A stretch of DNA of 49,043 nucleotides from Didymodactylos carnosus (lineage: Eukaryota; Rotifera; Eurotatoria; Philodinida; Philodinidae), in contig CAJNOQ010000474.1 of assembly GCA_905250885.1 (NCBI GenBank), positions 1-49,043 on the forward strand, in the 5' to 3' direction. Both the position numbers and the translations under genes were made by a program. Below, piece after piece: positions 1-11,734 of the stretch. The notes below the pieces were generated by a model. It worked only from the letters and a program-made list of their open reading frames with translations. It made no database searches and was not told the origin of the DNA. Position 1 is the first letter of the stretch, and each line of letters starts with the position of its first letter.

Positions 1-279
1 ATCCACTAACTGATGCCATATGTCTCGTTAAACTGTTGGATTTTGCATTTTGAGATCCAATTAGGCTTTTATTTCAACTTAGGTCTCATGAAAGGAAAGA
101 TACAAATGTCTATGCCGAATGAGAATTTTCGAGTTTGAAAAATTTTATGGCAGATTGTAATGACCAACAGTGTATGCTGCTACACCGTTAAAAGTCACCA
201 TGTGATGCTCGTGTTGTTTATTGCGGCAAAAATTACCTCATAATAAAAGCTTTCTCATGTTAAAGTGTTCGCATAGGAC

Positions 280-845
280 CAGTGTTTTTAATAGGAACTT
301 TTTTCAGCGTGGAACTTTCCTTTACTGTTAGGGTCAAAGTGGGATTTTCACTTTGATATGAAATGTAAAGTGGACAAAATGAGAACAGTTGAAATTTTTG
401 CCTAATATCGGCTAAAAGAGATTTTTTTGTCGGCACACGGGTTTCGTTTTATCGCTTTCAGCTAAATGGACCGAAATTAACTTCTCTACCCTGTTCAATT
501 ACAAATTTAACAACAAACATGTTAGATGACTCATCTAAAACAAAATGTAACTAAACCAATAGCTGGAAGGTCACTTCTGAAGAAAAAGAAACGCTGTAAA
601 CCTTTTATACGTTTAGATAGAAGTCACAAATCCTTTTTGACTAATATCCTGTTGACTTTAATCTTCGGACACTAGCCATGTCGTATTGTGATGAGAATTA
701 GACGATTAAATTTAAATTTTCAAAAGCAAAGTGGAAAACAAAGTGAGATATACTTTTCTCAGTGCGGAAAACAGAATGGAAATTCATTATTCAAAGTCGA
801 AACCCATTTTGCCCTCACTTGTCCCACCAATCATTAAAAACACTG
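280..845. mobile_element. hAT-like non-autonomous element (MITE) with 8-bp target duplication
   Basis: The left end reads CAGTGTTTTTAAT and the right end ATTAAAAACACTG, a 13-bp terminal inverted repeat. The 8 bases before it are CATAGGAC and the 8 after are CATAGGAG, a 7 of 8 match. A CAGTG-type terminus with 8-bp duplications is typical of hAT transposons. The 566-bp interior has no transposase frame, so it is a non-autonomous copy. Confidence 0.7.
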
Positions 846-1658
846 CATAGGAGGGCACAACTTAGATATGGCACATGATCTATTTTGTTATTGTGTATGG
901 TCTTTGTCGCAGATGATGTCCAATCGTGACTGTTCACGTTCGAAAACTTCCTAACTACCTTCTAGACAAAGTTATGGGCGTCAAAACTTTTATCAAGATT
1001 AACAGTTTCAGCTTTTCAGATCTTCTAATAGAGTGCTATAGTTTCCTAACAAAGACGTGTCCCCAAACATTTCTGAGTTTGTCAATAGATATATTGCGCG
1101 CTATCGACCATAAAAGTCCAGTCCAATATCAATTGTCCACGCCCTACCCTTCGAGGAATGAATGGCTCTTTTAAGCCGGTCTGCTACTGCACCCTAAAAA
1201 CATCAATATTAGCAGAATACACACGGTCATGCTCGAAGATGTAGAAATAGCTGTATAAAATTTTATTTATGAGACACCTCCGCTCTACTATTCTTATCAA
1301 TTTTATGCTTTTATTTTTTTAATATAGAGCATATTTTTTGATATGACTTAAATTTTTTTAATAGTAGGTTTTTTAGAGCAAAAAGAAGGTGTGTTGTTAA
1401 AAGCATCAATGATTCATTCACGTAATGATTGATCGAATAGCGCACAAACGACAACGTAAGAAGTTAAGTGGATAGCACCGATGTATTGTACTGACATCTA
1501 TTGCACAAATATAGAAAAAGAATTGTAATAACGAGGAAATCAGTTCTAACAAAAATTTTATTAGTTTGTTTGGGTGCGTAAAATCTACTGCAGGGTAATA
1601 TTTGCTATCACCTATCGGACGATCATTCATGGTTTTGTTCATGGGTTCTTCCGCGCAA

Positions 1659-2053
1659 GTCCGCCCACTATTATATTCACTATTAGCCGAAAAAATTTCA
1701 CTTTGCCCATTGTGTAGAGCATCAAAATAATGTAAAGGTCTCGTTTACGCTTTTTTGAAAAAACGTGTGGAAAGTAAACTGAGTACCACTCGAATGTAAA
1801 GTTAGATCGAGATCGAATTTCTTCATCATTAGAATCAACTCGTCAAGAGCTACAATTTGATGTATAACTATGCAATGTTTCGTTCATTTTCACCGACTTC
1901 GCTTTCACCCTCACCAAAAACTTGAGGTGTCTCGAAAACCACTTTCCACACGTTTTTTCAAAAAAGCGTAAGCGAGACCTTTAGATTATTTTTGATGCTC
2001 TACACGATGGGCAAAGTGGAATTTTCGCGGCAAGATGTGTAGATTGGGCGGAC
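1659..2053. mobile_element. Foldback MITE with long terminal inverted repeats
   Basis: Two arms of roughly 100-115 bases face each other around a unique centre of about 160 bases (about 1772-1935). Matching blocks are GTCCGCCCA at 1659 with TGGGCGGAC at 2045, the CACTTTGCCCA/TGGGCAAAGTG block, and a block containing AAAAAACGTGTGG near 1760 with its complement near 1947. No clear target duplication was seen. No coding capacity. Confidence 0.6.
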
Positions 2054-2304
2054 CTGTGTGGAAACACTCTCATTACACGCTTTACCAAGATGAAATATAC
2101 AAAAAATTTGTAGAAGATCAGAAGTAAAATCTTATCAGATCTTAAAATTTTTGGCTTGTACTATCTTAGTAATATTTGACTGAGATTTTAACAAGGTTAA
2201 AGTAAATTTCTTACTATGGATATTCCATTGTAACAGAAAAACCTTAACTATTTTGTTAAGAGCTTTTTTTTGAGTCTCGAGTACGGGGATTACTCAGAGA
2301 ACTT

Positions 2305-4157
2305 CCCATGTCCTCAAAACCGAAAGCTCGGTTATTACTCGGTCATCGTTCAATACCCGGCCGGTATACCGGTAGCAAAATCGAAATTACGGCACGATAA
2401 TTGCGGTCACTATTCAGTTTACCGCCGATATAACCAGCGGTATCGCCGATATTTTATCATTATGAACAACAAAAACATTTGTGTTCTCCATGTTGCCATC
2501 AATTCATTTAACCATCCATCTTCGCTCCTTGAACTAAAAGAATACTATAAAATCTGTCAGCATCACTTGTTTATTGTTTACAGTTTTCCATAGAGTTCAA
2601 TATGAGAATCTTTTTCTTTCTCTAAAGTCCTATTATTTGTTCATAAAAATTTTATTTCCTAACATAGTGAATTTATTCTTGCATTTTAGTTTTTATGTTC
2701 ATTTGTTACTAATTTTTCTTTTTCTTTCTATTAATTGACTGTTCACGATCGAAAATGCTAGACCGTAATCAAATGTATATCTTCGTTCCACTGTTAAGTT
2801 AAACGCTTCCAAATATAGAACAGAAATAAATTTGATCTTCAGACAGCGGGAAAATCAGTCTTCTTTAGTTTGTTCTAACTCATATACTAAAAATCGGCAA
2901 TTAATTGTGAAAAATCATACGATTAACCGTGCGCTTAATTAATCGAGATTAATTGCCGAATTTTTGGTGATTTTAGCGATTAAGACCCACCCCTCTTTTT
3001 TGTAAAAATTTCGGATTTTGAGCTGAGCATAGCCTAACGTAGAGGAAAGTGTGGGCTACAAAATGAGACTACTCCCAGTGCTCCACGATCTTTTTTCAAA
3101 AAGTTATGCGTTTTTGAAGTTTTTTCTTCAAAGCCTAAAAGCTCAATTTTTTAATTTCATAAACTTTTATCTCATTTCTGTACATTAAAAATTTTTCTTA
3201 TACATAGTCTGATAGAAGAAAGTGTTTTCTTCACAATGAGACGTTTTTCAGAATTTTTGATGAGTTTTCGCGGAGATATAAGCATCGCGGCAAATGCTCT
3301 GAAAAAGAGTGATCTGTGTACAAAATGCGTTTTTTCTCGAAAAGTATTTTGTTGCTATCAGGCTACATTGTGCCACATTACGACCCCCTTAAATTAAACG
3401 ACCCCCGACGTTTTCAATAAAAGAAACCGTATAACTCGGTAAAGAAAGGTCTAAAAGAAAATTTCAAAATTATACCTCTGCAATATGACCTTGAATATGT
3501 CAGGTAAAATTTTTAACTCGGTCGGATGAAATTTAAGGGGGTCGTAATGTGGCACAATGAAAACTGGTGAACGACAATAGTTGAAAACTTGAGGCAAAAA
3601 CGAAAAAAATACTCTGAGTTTCCAATTAGTTCTGACATATGAAGCCTTAGTGACTTTTATTTTTTATTTCACAGCATTTCGACGGAAAGCCCAAAATAAG
3701 GGAACGGGTACCCTTAATCGCGGTCAATTGACTATTTGTTTCTGGATACTAGGTTCGAACCCATCTTGGGAAATACATACTTTTTTCTGTTTTTTCATAG
3801 TTTATTATGTATAATGACATGTACATCACCCAGCAATCTTAATACCAGCTGAAGTCGGAGCCTTTCTAATGAGTCGATTTTACATATTTCCTAGATACCG
3901 ACTGTTCACTGGGCTCCTTTTTAAAGGTCTGAGGCACCATATAGAAGACTCTTGACAACTCCGTTTTACTCTAATCTGAATAAAAGTGTATTTCTCGTTG
4001 AAATTGTGTTTCTTATATACATACTTTACTGCAAAATAAAGCAGTGAATAACAATAATCATTTGATCGCTTAAAATCAACAATTAATCGCAATTAATTTG
4101 CGATTTTTCAAGAATCACAATTAACTGTTAAAAATGCCGCGATTTCGTCGACATGGG
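2305..4157. mobile_element. Inverted-repeat element of a CCCATGTC-ended family, copy 1
   Basis: The left boundary CCCATGTC and right boundary GACATGGG are complementary, and AATCG/TTAAT-rich subterminal sequence lies inside the right end. The internal stretch from about 2893 to 3060 (an AACCGTGCGCTTAATTAATC-like segment followed by a GAGCTGAGCA block) is recognisably related to 35720-35860 of the second copy at 35672-37150. About 1.85 kb long, lengthened by the nested insertion at 3366-3559. Boundaries are less certain than for copy 2 because the left arm has diverged. Confidence 0.45.
3366..3559. mobile_element. 194-bp MITE with perfect 29-bp terminal inverted repeats, nested
   Basis: Bases 3366-3394 begin CATTGTGCCACATTACGACC and are the exact reverse complement of 3531-3559. 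The element has no open frame and sits inside the larger inverted-repeat element at 2305-4157. Perfect arms suggest a recent insertion compared with its host. I could not define the target duplication. Confidence 0.7.
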
Positions 4158-5652
4158 AAGACTTTGATCTCGAAAAAAACTTATTTTTTTACTGTTTCTG
4201 CACAATTGATTCGAGTTATTTGCTTATATGGACGTTTGATCTGTGTAGGTGGAATGGATACTTATTGCCTTTAATATCCTGCTACCTACAGTCCGATTGT
4301 TATTTTTTGTGAAACTCCTTCCATCTTACAAAGAAAAGGGAATTTCAGTTTATACTCAAAAACCAGTTGTAACTAGAGGTGTATGTACACCATCTGAAGG
4401 ATGGCTTTACATGATTTTACGGTGCTTTTACGCGATGTTATTTCGATCTTTGCTTTATATTACCCTCTATGGTCGATTCAATCACCTGGGATGGTACGTA
4501 GAAACTAGCAAAAAGTATTTTAAATGAGCAAACAAGATTGATCTATTGAATTTTTACAAAAAAAGAATAACGTATATAAAGATCGAACCAAGACGTTTCA
4601 AACGGGATTATCGATTTTATTTAAATGCTTTCAGTACAGAAAATATCTGCCATGTGAATTTTAGTTAAAATTCAAACAAAAAGCTGATAAAAAGTTCATG
4701 GTATATTCATCGGAATGTCATAACTGTTCGGTACGAAATAAACAAGTCGTCTTTCGCCACTAGTTCAAGATAATATTTATCAAATGTCGGCGATAGATTG
4801 AAACTGGTGCAATTTCAAAAATTTTGACATAAACAGTTCTCACTTTTTGATTCTTTTAAACAGCATTTTTCATTTGGTCGACGAAAAATAATGTAAATGT
4901 TGATTTTAAGAAATTTTTTTTTCAAATACTCGTCCTAGTATTTAAATTATCTCAGTGATATCTTGCCTTTCTCGATCTTAGCCAGATTTGAGTAAGTTTT
5001 ACACTAGAGATCTTCTAAATCATAAAAATCTTGCATATGGGAAACATAATACATTGAGTTTATTGAGCATGGCATAAAAAGATGTACCGTTTATACAACT
5101 GCTGCATAAATATGAATATTATCAACTTTTATCAAAAAAAAACTGAAGAAAATGAAACAAACAACAACAACAACAACAACAGTACATAAAAGAGAAAAAA
5201 AAATTCTTCAAATATGCTTAGTAACAATTGATGAAAGTTTCCTAAATTACGAAATTCTGCAATATATATGCGACTGGAATAATTATTCTAAAATATTATC
5301 GTATTATTACCGTCACCTAGCGACTCTAATTTATATGTTCTTTCTTTTTTGTTGAGACATGTGATCAATTATAAATTTTATATTGATAACAATCTTTTGG
5401 TATTCACAGCAGTTTTTGTTTATTTTAAAAATGTAATAATAATGTTTTGAAAAAGTTATTGATGCGGAAGAAATAGAAAAAAAATTCTTTTTTTTCTTTA
5501 TTTAACTATACAAGTATACATGATCTTAGTGAGTGAGCTGTGCCTATTTTTATTACCAAAACGTTTGTTGTACTCATATTTAATTTGATTCTCTTTTTAA
5601 AAACCAAAAAAAAAAAACTTTTTTTTGAACTAGGAATTTTTTATTTACCAAC

Positions 5653-5655
<3 letters not shown>

Positions 5656-5690
<35 letters not shown>
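5656..5690. repeat. Poly(T) tract, 35 bases
   Basis: An uninterrupted run of 35 T. No 3'-end sequence of a retroelement is recognisable next to it, so I treat it as a simple homopolymer whose length in the assembly may be unreliable. Confidence 0.9.
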
Positions 5691-5691
<1 letters not shown>

Positions 5692-6585
5692 TATGGTAGC
5701 ATTCAACCTGAACCTAATAAAAACAAATGAAATAGAACTCAAGGGACATGTAAATTGAATTGTCCATAATATTAACATCACCACAAAAAACCAATTCATT
5801 GAATATACATTTTGTTTGGGCCCCGCGCGCATCAGGTGAAAATTGAATGAAAATTGTTTTTTATTTCTTCTATTCAACTACAAGGTATTGAAAGAGCAAA
5901 GAGAGAGCTTTGTTATAATATAAACACACATACACCCATCGATAAAAATTAGTTATTGATGAGTTGTTATAGGAGCGAGAGAAAGAGAGATGAAGTGGAG
6001 GTGGTTAGGGAAAAAACTTCTTTTTTTTTTTTTTTTATTATTCTCCTCCATATGTTGACTTATGTAAAGAGACTAGCTATTCACCATCTTTTGCTAGTAA
6101 ATAAAGTAACATAAGTTCAATAAGATCATAAATTTAGGTCACTATTTAATACGAAAGAAATTGATCGACAATCGGTAAAGTGAAAAAGAGCCCATTTTAT
6201 TTTTATTTAGATTTTTAGATCAAACATAAATTCATTTCAACATAGTTATGACTGAAAAGATTCAAGTTTTAGGGATAATTTTTAAATTAGTTTTAAAATA
6301 TTATATTTCACTCTGTTTTTTTTATATAGAAACAGCTAATAATCACAGAGTGTCTACATTTACGTTTCTGCAAGTATACAGTGGCCAATGGCTACTATTA
6401 ACGCTTGATGTGATTGTTTTCAAGAATGCATCATAATCAAATCTGATCGTTAACGCTCAAAATCTAAATTTATCCAGTATTTTGGCTTCCGTATCTATTC
6501 AAAATACAAAAATATAGAAATGGTGATGATTCATTACTTTTTAATTAGATAAATAATCTACTAAAAACTCACGAGACTATAATCA

Positions 6586-6890
6586 CATCTCAACATGAAG
6601 AAAAAAATAAAGTTCATGGAGAGTCGAGGAAAAGTACCTTTTTGTATTCACCATACTCGATAATTCCGAAGATTTTCTATTTTTGGCGGGCGGTACGGTC
6701 AAGAGTTTAGAAAAAATTTTTGAATAAAATGGTGGAAAAAAGTTTCCACAAGAAAATAATATTAATTTTTGAACTTTCTGAGATGCCCTCTCGTCAAAAA
6801 TAGAAAATCTTCGGAGTTATCGAGTGTATTGAATACGAAAAAGCACTTTTCCCTGACTCTGCATGAACTTTATTTGTCTATCGGTAATAC
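6586..6890. mobile_element. Palindromic MITE, family A copy 1
   Basis: A foldback element of about 300 bp. The outer arms carry AATAAAGTTCATG at 6606 and CATGAACTTTATT at 6862; further in, GAAGATTTTCTATTTTTG is matched by CAAAAATAGAAAATCTTC. A short unpaired centre contains a GGTGGAAAAAAG block. A clearly related copy is at 42126-42440, and the two share arm order and spacing. No coding capacity. Confidence 0.75.
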
Positions 6891-7047
6891 GTTGACTATT
6901 CATTGAAAATTATCTTTATTTTTGTTTTCCTCTTTAACCTATTGGATACAGTGAAGGGATCGTATTTGAATGCTCCATCAAGTTGTTCAAGAAAAATCCG
7001 AAAAAGTTTTGCCCTCCCAATTTTCTCCTTGAAAAGCGGAGCCTAGG

Positions 7048-7222
7048 CAGTGGCGGATCCACAATTATTCTTTGGTACGTGCGGTATACGATAAAAGTGC
7101 GAGATACGTGCCGTCGTCCTAGAAACAAATTATTTTAAGAGAGTTCTGCTGGGAAAAAACAGTTTGTTGGTTAAAAGGTACGAGCGACCGCTCGTATCGC
7201 TCGCGGGCTGGATCCGCCACTG
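7048..7222. mobile_element. hAT-like MITE, 175 bp, with 8-bp target duplication
   Basis: The ends are CAGTGGCGGATCCA and TGGATCCGCCACTG (one base of wobble at the junction). The 8 bases on the left are AGCCTAGG and on the right AGCCCAGG, a 7 of 8 match. CAGTGGCG termini with 8-bp duplications are characteristic of hAT elements. No transposase frame. It lies about 0.6 kb upstream of the FoxB start codon. Confidence 0.75.
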
Positions 7223-7639
7223 AGCCCAGGCATAGATCAGAAAAAAATCTGATGTTATTTTTCTCTCATCATAACAGAGAATTATCGAGTATGACTCTAG
7301 TAGAGAACAGCTAACTATTAAGATAGAGAATTTAATGTGTAATCGTCATCATTTAAGTCTACAATATTACTTACATATTCACAACTATTTTATTAGAGTT
7401 TAAATAGTGATGATGAGTAGATCAAATGAAACATCTTGTTTTTACACATACAAATTCATATCATTTTTATTTGCTGTAGTAAAAATCTGAAAGAAATGAA
7501 ATAATTTTTTAGTCAATTTCAAGTTTCTATTTTTAGACTTTTCGATATAGAAGAAGTAGTAATTTTAAAATCTCGTAATTTACTAATCTATTAAAAAATT
7601 ATTTCCGAATAATATGATCATTTAACATATTTCATTATG

Positions 7640-7662
7640 ATTGGTTAAAAATGCATATATAG
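7640..7662 (+). promoter_or_regulatory. Possible FoxB core promoter (inverted CCAAT and TATA box)
   Basis: ATTGG (inverted CCAAT) at 7640-7644 is followed by TATATAG at 7656-7662, about 160 bases before the FoxB ATG. In such AT-rich DNA a TATA match is weak evidence, and no transcript start is visible, so this is only a candidate. Confidence 0.2.
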
Positions 7663-7822
7663 AACCAATAGTGAATAATGTATGTATTTTTTTCTTTCTA
7701 TTTCGTTCTCTTTTTTCTTTAATATTATATATATATATGTCAAGAAAGAAGAATTTGTTAGGTGTTGATTTTTATGTGTGTCAATAAACTTATTTGTAGA
7801 TTTTTTAATTATTGTTTCAAAA

Positions 7823-10465
7823 ATGCCTCGTCCAGGCAAGTCGACTTATTCCGATGAAAAACCGCCATATTCTTATATAGCTTTAACAGCAATGGCTATA
7901 CAAAATTCACCAGATAAAATGTTACCATTAAATGACATTTATAAATTTATTATCGATCGTTTTCCATATTATCGTCAAAATACACAAAAATGGCAAAATT
8001 CCTTAAGACATAATTTATCGTTTAACGATTGTTTCATTAAAATACCAAGAAAAATGGATCGACCTGGAAAAGGCAATTATTGGGGTCTACATCCAAAGTA
8101 AGTTAAAATAAAAAATAAAAAGAATATCAGAATTCTATAGTAATAAGAAAAATGGTTGATAATGATGAAATTGTATGTTGTACAGAAGATAATTGTGTGA
8201 AAAACTAGTCAATGATAATAGAATATTTGTCTAAGACATGGTGTTTTTGTCTTTATAAAGAAAATTTATATCTTATCATCTACATTTCTTATATTATCTA
8301 ATTGAAATTGATACATTGTTATCAATGATGATAATATTGTGGTTGACATCTCTTTAATAACACCTTTTAAATAATTCGCTTACTAAAATTCTTTTCTAAT
8401 AAAATAATGAGTACTTGCTAAAAAGAATAAATAGTGTTTAAGAGGTGAGAGCAATATAAATAATAAAAACGCCTTCAAACGTTTGTTTTCATTTCAATTT
8501 GATGTCAAGTATATATGTTTTTGTATTTTTTTTTTTTTAATAATAAACACTTCTCACTTCAATATTCTTTGATCATTGACTCGTTTGTGTATGTTCAAAA
8601 GGTTATTTCTTCTTCTTATAAAATAACTATTTATACAGATGAGAACTCACTGAACAGCATGAATTTCAAAAAAACAAAAAATAGTTTATTGAACAATGAA
8701 ATAATTTTACATGAAAAGAATTTAATTCCTTCCCTCACTACACACGTGTACATATATATATATATATCTATATATATATATACATACATATGTGTGTGTG
8801 TATGTGTATTTGTATATAGTTATTATTTTTTAATCTGCCAATTGATTTTTGTTTTATGTTCAAATTAGAATTATTAGAGTAAGGCAATGAAGCAAAGATA
8901 AGAGAAGATGTTGATTCTATAACGCCTTCCTTTTTTTTTGTGTGTTTTCAAAGTGAAAATGAAACTGTTTTACACAAATAGTCACATTTTAAAACTACAA
9001 TGATATGTTGATAGAATGTTTTTTCGTTTTTATTCAACTATTTTTTAGAATAACAAATTAATTTAAACATAGAAGATATTAACTATTGTTAGATTTGTTA
9101 GAATTGACGATTAATAATTTTTTCATAAAAAAAAATAATAATAATAAACAGAAATAGTATTTCTTCGCCTAATTAACATCTCTCGATTCTAAATGTTAGT
9201 TAATTATCATTGAATGAATTGTTTTAAATTTTGTTGTTGTTATTTTTAATGTCTTCATTCGTTTCTTCTATACAATGAATAAATGAGAAGAAGAAGAAAA
9301 AAAAAGAAAAGAAAGGACCGCCATCATACATACACATAGAAGGACATATGTTGTTAAAATTAGCATGAGTATTATTCTAATTTAGTGAAATAAATCTTCT
9401 CTATTGATTGTAATGTCTATCATTTACCATTTGCTTCAACAAATAGATCAAAAGATTTCGGTTAAACATTAAAAAGCAAAAATTTTTTGTATCATCAATA
9501 TTATAATCAATTAACGCTAGAAAAATTTATAACACACAGGTTTTAAAAATCATTAAACTTTGTCATCTAGTATGGGTAGTGTATAGTCGACTACACACTA
9601 TTGTATTATTTTCTTCGTTCAGCAACAGTAGATTTAATGAGTAAAAAAAATTATAATAACAAATAGAAACTATCTTGTTCCTTTGAGTAGAACGTTACTT
9701 GTCGAAAAAAACATAACAAACGAATCGAATGAAAAATTTCAAGATTTTTTTGAGATAGAGAAAAAGTTTTCAAAAAATAAAAATAAAGGTTAAAACTATT
9801 ATTTACCATGCGTTCGAATAACTGTTTGAAAGAAAAAAAGCAATCGAAGAGAGTGGTCATCTATCTCTCGCAACTAGACTAATTATTCTCATCTTGTTGT
9901 ATTTTTAAGATGTGGCGATATGTTTGAGAATGGTAGTTATTTACGACGAAGAAAACGTTTTAAAGCAATGTTTAATAGCAATAAATTGAAAGACGAACAT
10001 ACTGTTCGTAATACAAAGAAAAAATTATCAAACAATCGCCAAGAAACCAAAAACTTGAAAAAAATTGCTGCTAATACTACTTATTCACCTATGGGATGTG
10101 ATGAACAAATACCACTTCCATGTACAACAAAAAATTCATTTCTTATCGATGATTTACTTGCAGATCAATCGATTTCTCCATCATCATCTTCACCGTCACC
10201 AACATCTATGCGAAGTGTTGAATCAACAACAAAACATCAAATATCACCTATACCATTAATAAAACAGCCAACATTTCAACAAATTTTATTCTCAGATCAT
10301 CTTGTTCGTAAATTAACAATTTTAGAATTATTAGCCGCACACTCAAATAAACATTTAAATGTATATCCTCTTAACCAACAACAACAACAGCAGCAGCAGC
10401 AGCAGCAACAACAACAACATCAAACGACTGGATCATCATCTCTAAACACATTATATCAGTGGTAA
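7823..10465 (+). CDS. FoxB: Forkhead box transcription factor, FoxB class
   Basis: Two exons, 7823-8097 and 9910-10465, join across a phase-2 intron (donor GTAAGT, acceptor AG at 9908-9909) to give 276 residues. The protein begins [20 protein letters not shown], the FoxB signature start, so this ATG is preferred over the in-frame one at 7778. The forkhead DNA-binding domain spans about residues 13-110, with the recognition-helix motif [15 protein letters not shown] and the wing ending [18 protein letters not shown]. Downstream, FLIDDLL at 169-175 resembles an eh1 Groucho-binding motif. A polyglutamine run lies near the C terminus. FoxB factors act in the nucleus in ectodermal and neural patterning. 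The class assignment is strong; the repressor function is inferred. AATAAA signals lie at 10638 and 10645. Confidence 0.95.
8098..9909 (+). other. 1.8-kb FoxB intron splitting the forkhead domain
   Basis: A GT-AG intron in phase 2 between the HPK and CGDMFENG segments of the forkhead domain. It is far longer than most introns in the window and contains a TA/TG microsatellite at about 8750-8812. No inverted-repeat element was recognised in it, and the frame at 8515-8868 is low-complexity. Confidence 0.85.
8750..8812. repeat. TA/TG microsatellite
   Basis: Alternating (TA)n followed by (CATA) and (TG)n units inside the FoxB intron. Simple sequence with no coding meaning. Confidence 0.8.
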
Positions 10466-11734
10466 CAATAATAATTTGAATTTATCAAAAGTGATAATAT
10501 TTCGTCTCATAAGCAGCAGTATATACACACATGTTCATTCCAATATTTCTGTTTCTATTTGTTTTTTGTCTGAACTTAGTTCCTAATCTATATTTTGTAT
10601 GTTTTTCTGATTGGACTAATCAATCTTACAAGAAAAAAATAAAAAATAAATAAAAATGCTATATCAAAAAATTATATATTTTATTATATGCATAGGAATG
10701 ATTATGATGGACAAACTAAAACAAAATTCTCACAATACATTCTTATAGAAGATTATTTCTCAGTTCTACTAACTACGGCTAGAACAAGGAAGTACATTTA
10801 ATCGCACTAAAATAGATATGTGTATGTGTTCACACGAGTTAGAATCGAGAATCGGATCTGAAAGAGACATTGATTTGTTTGCAATACATTGTGACAGATT
10901 TAAACTGAAAAAAGAAAAAAAAGAATGTCATAATACGTTCTTAAGAAACGATTTAGCACTAGTTCTATGACTTCTTTTTTTCTGAAAGACATAATTATAC
11001 GAATAGCAGTGATTTTTCTGTTAACATCAACATCTTATGAGAGACAAAGACGTTATCATTAGAGACATTTTTTTCGATTTGAAATATGTTTGTTAAAAAT
11101 TAAAATAATCACACATCCACACACTGTACACCTCATCAATTTTTTTGTTACTCTTCATTTACTCCTAATGACATTTGTAACATATTTTCTTTTTCTCTCT
11201 CTCTCAAGAGAGAAAAAGAATGAGAGAGAACGAGACAAAGAATTGTGCAAAAGAAAAAAAATTAAGAACGAAATTTTAGTTTCTACGCATCGTGCAGGTA
11301 GATTTGATTGTCATATCGTTGATGAAGTTGTCAAAATTGTTTAAATTGAATTTCTTTTCTCTAGTCGGTATATCAATGATTTGAGTGTTGTCATAGATGA
11401 TTGATGAACAAAGAGAAAAAAAATAAAATAAAAGAAGGAATCATCATGAGACAACATGTAGATTGTAAGAGAAATAATAATAATGACTTTCTACAAGAAA
11501 CATGTATGTATGTTGATAATTGACACAACATGATATGTCATATCGGGTAGTGAATGAAACATTATACCTTGTCTTTCTCTACGGTTAAAAATCGAATTGA
11601 ATTCTCTCTGATTTGTCTTTATACACATAGAATGAGAAGACATTATTTTATATACTGATTGAAATTTAACAAACAGTGAAAATACATCTGCAAGAAAAGA
11701 TCAACAACTAAAAAAACACAGAAAAATGAATTTG
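10466..11734. other. Convergent intergenic spacer between FoxB and the PTH2 gene
   Basis: Holds the presumed FoxB 3' untranslated region with AATAAA at 10638-10643 and 10645-10650. The remainder is AT-rich. The frame at 11090-11344 is low-complexity and not recognised. No element ends were detected. Confidence 0.6.

Larger units (their letters stand above)
1..7822. other. Intergenic region upstream of FoxB, rich in MITE-like elements
   Basis: I recognise no gene here. The region holds inverted-repeat elements listed separately at 280-845, 1659-2053, 2305-4157 (with a nested element at 3366-3559), 6586-6890 and 7048-7222. The rest, mainly 846-1658 and 4158-6585, is AT-rich sequence with homopolymers, including 35 T at 5656-5690. 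Open frames such as 4249-4527 and 2270-2593 show no recognisable domain and no exon-like flanks, so I do not call them genes. A distal 5' exon of FoxB cannot be excluded. Confidence 0.6.

Noticed and set aside
3745..3775. A perfect RNA polymerase III B-box-like GGTTCGAACCC.
   Set aside because: The sequence upstream does not fold into a tRNA cloverleaf and no A box is evident; it may be a tRNA-derived relic but I cannot support it.
4249..4527. A 92-codon open frame with hydrophobic segments.
   Set aside because: No recognisable family, no splice or promoter context, and it lies in element-rich intergenic DNA.
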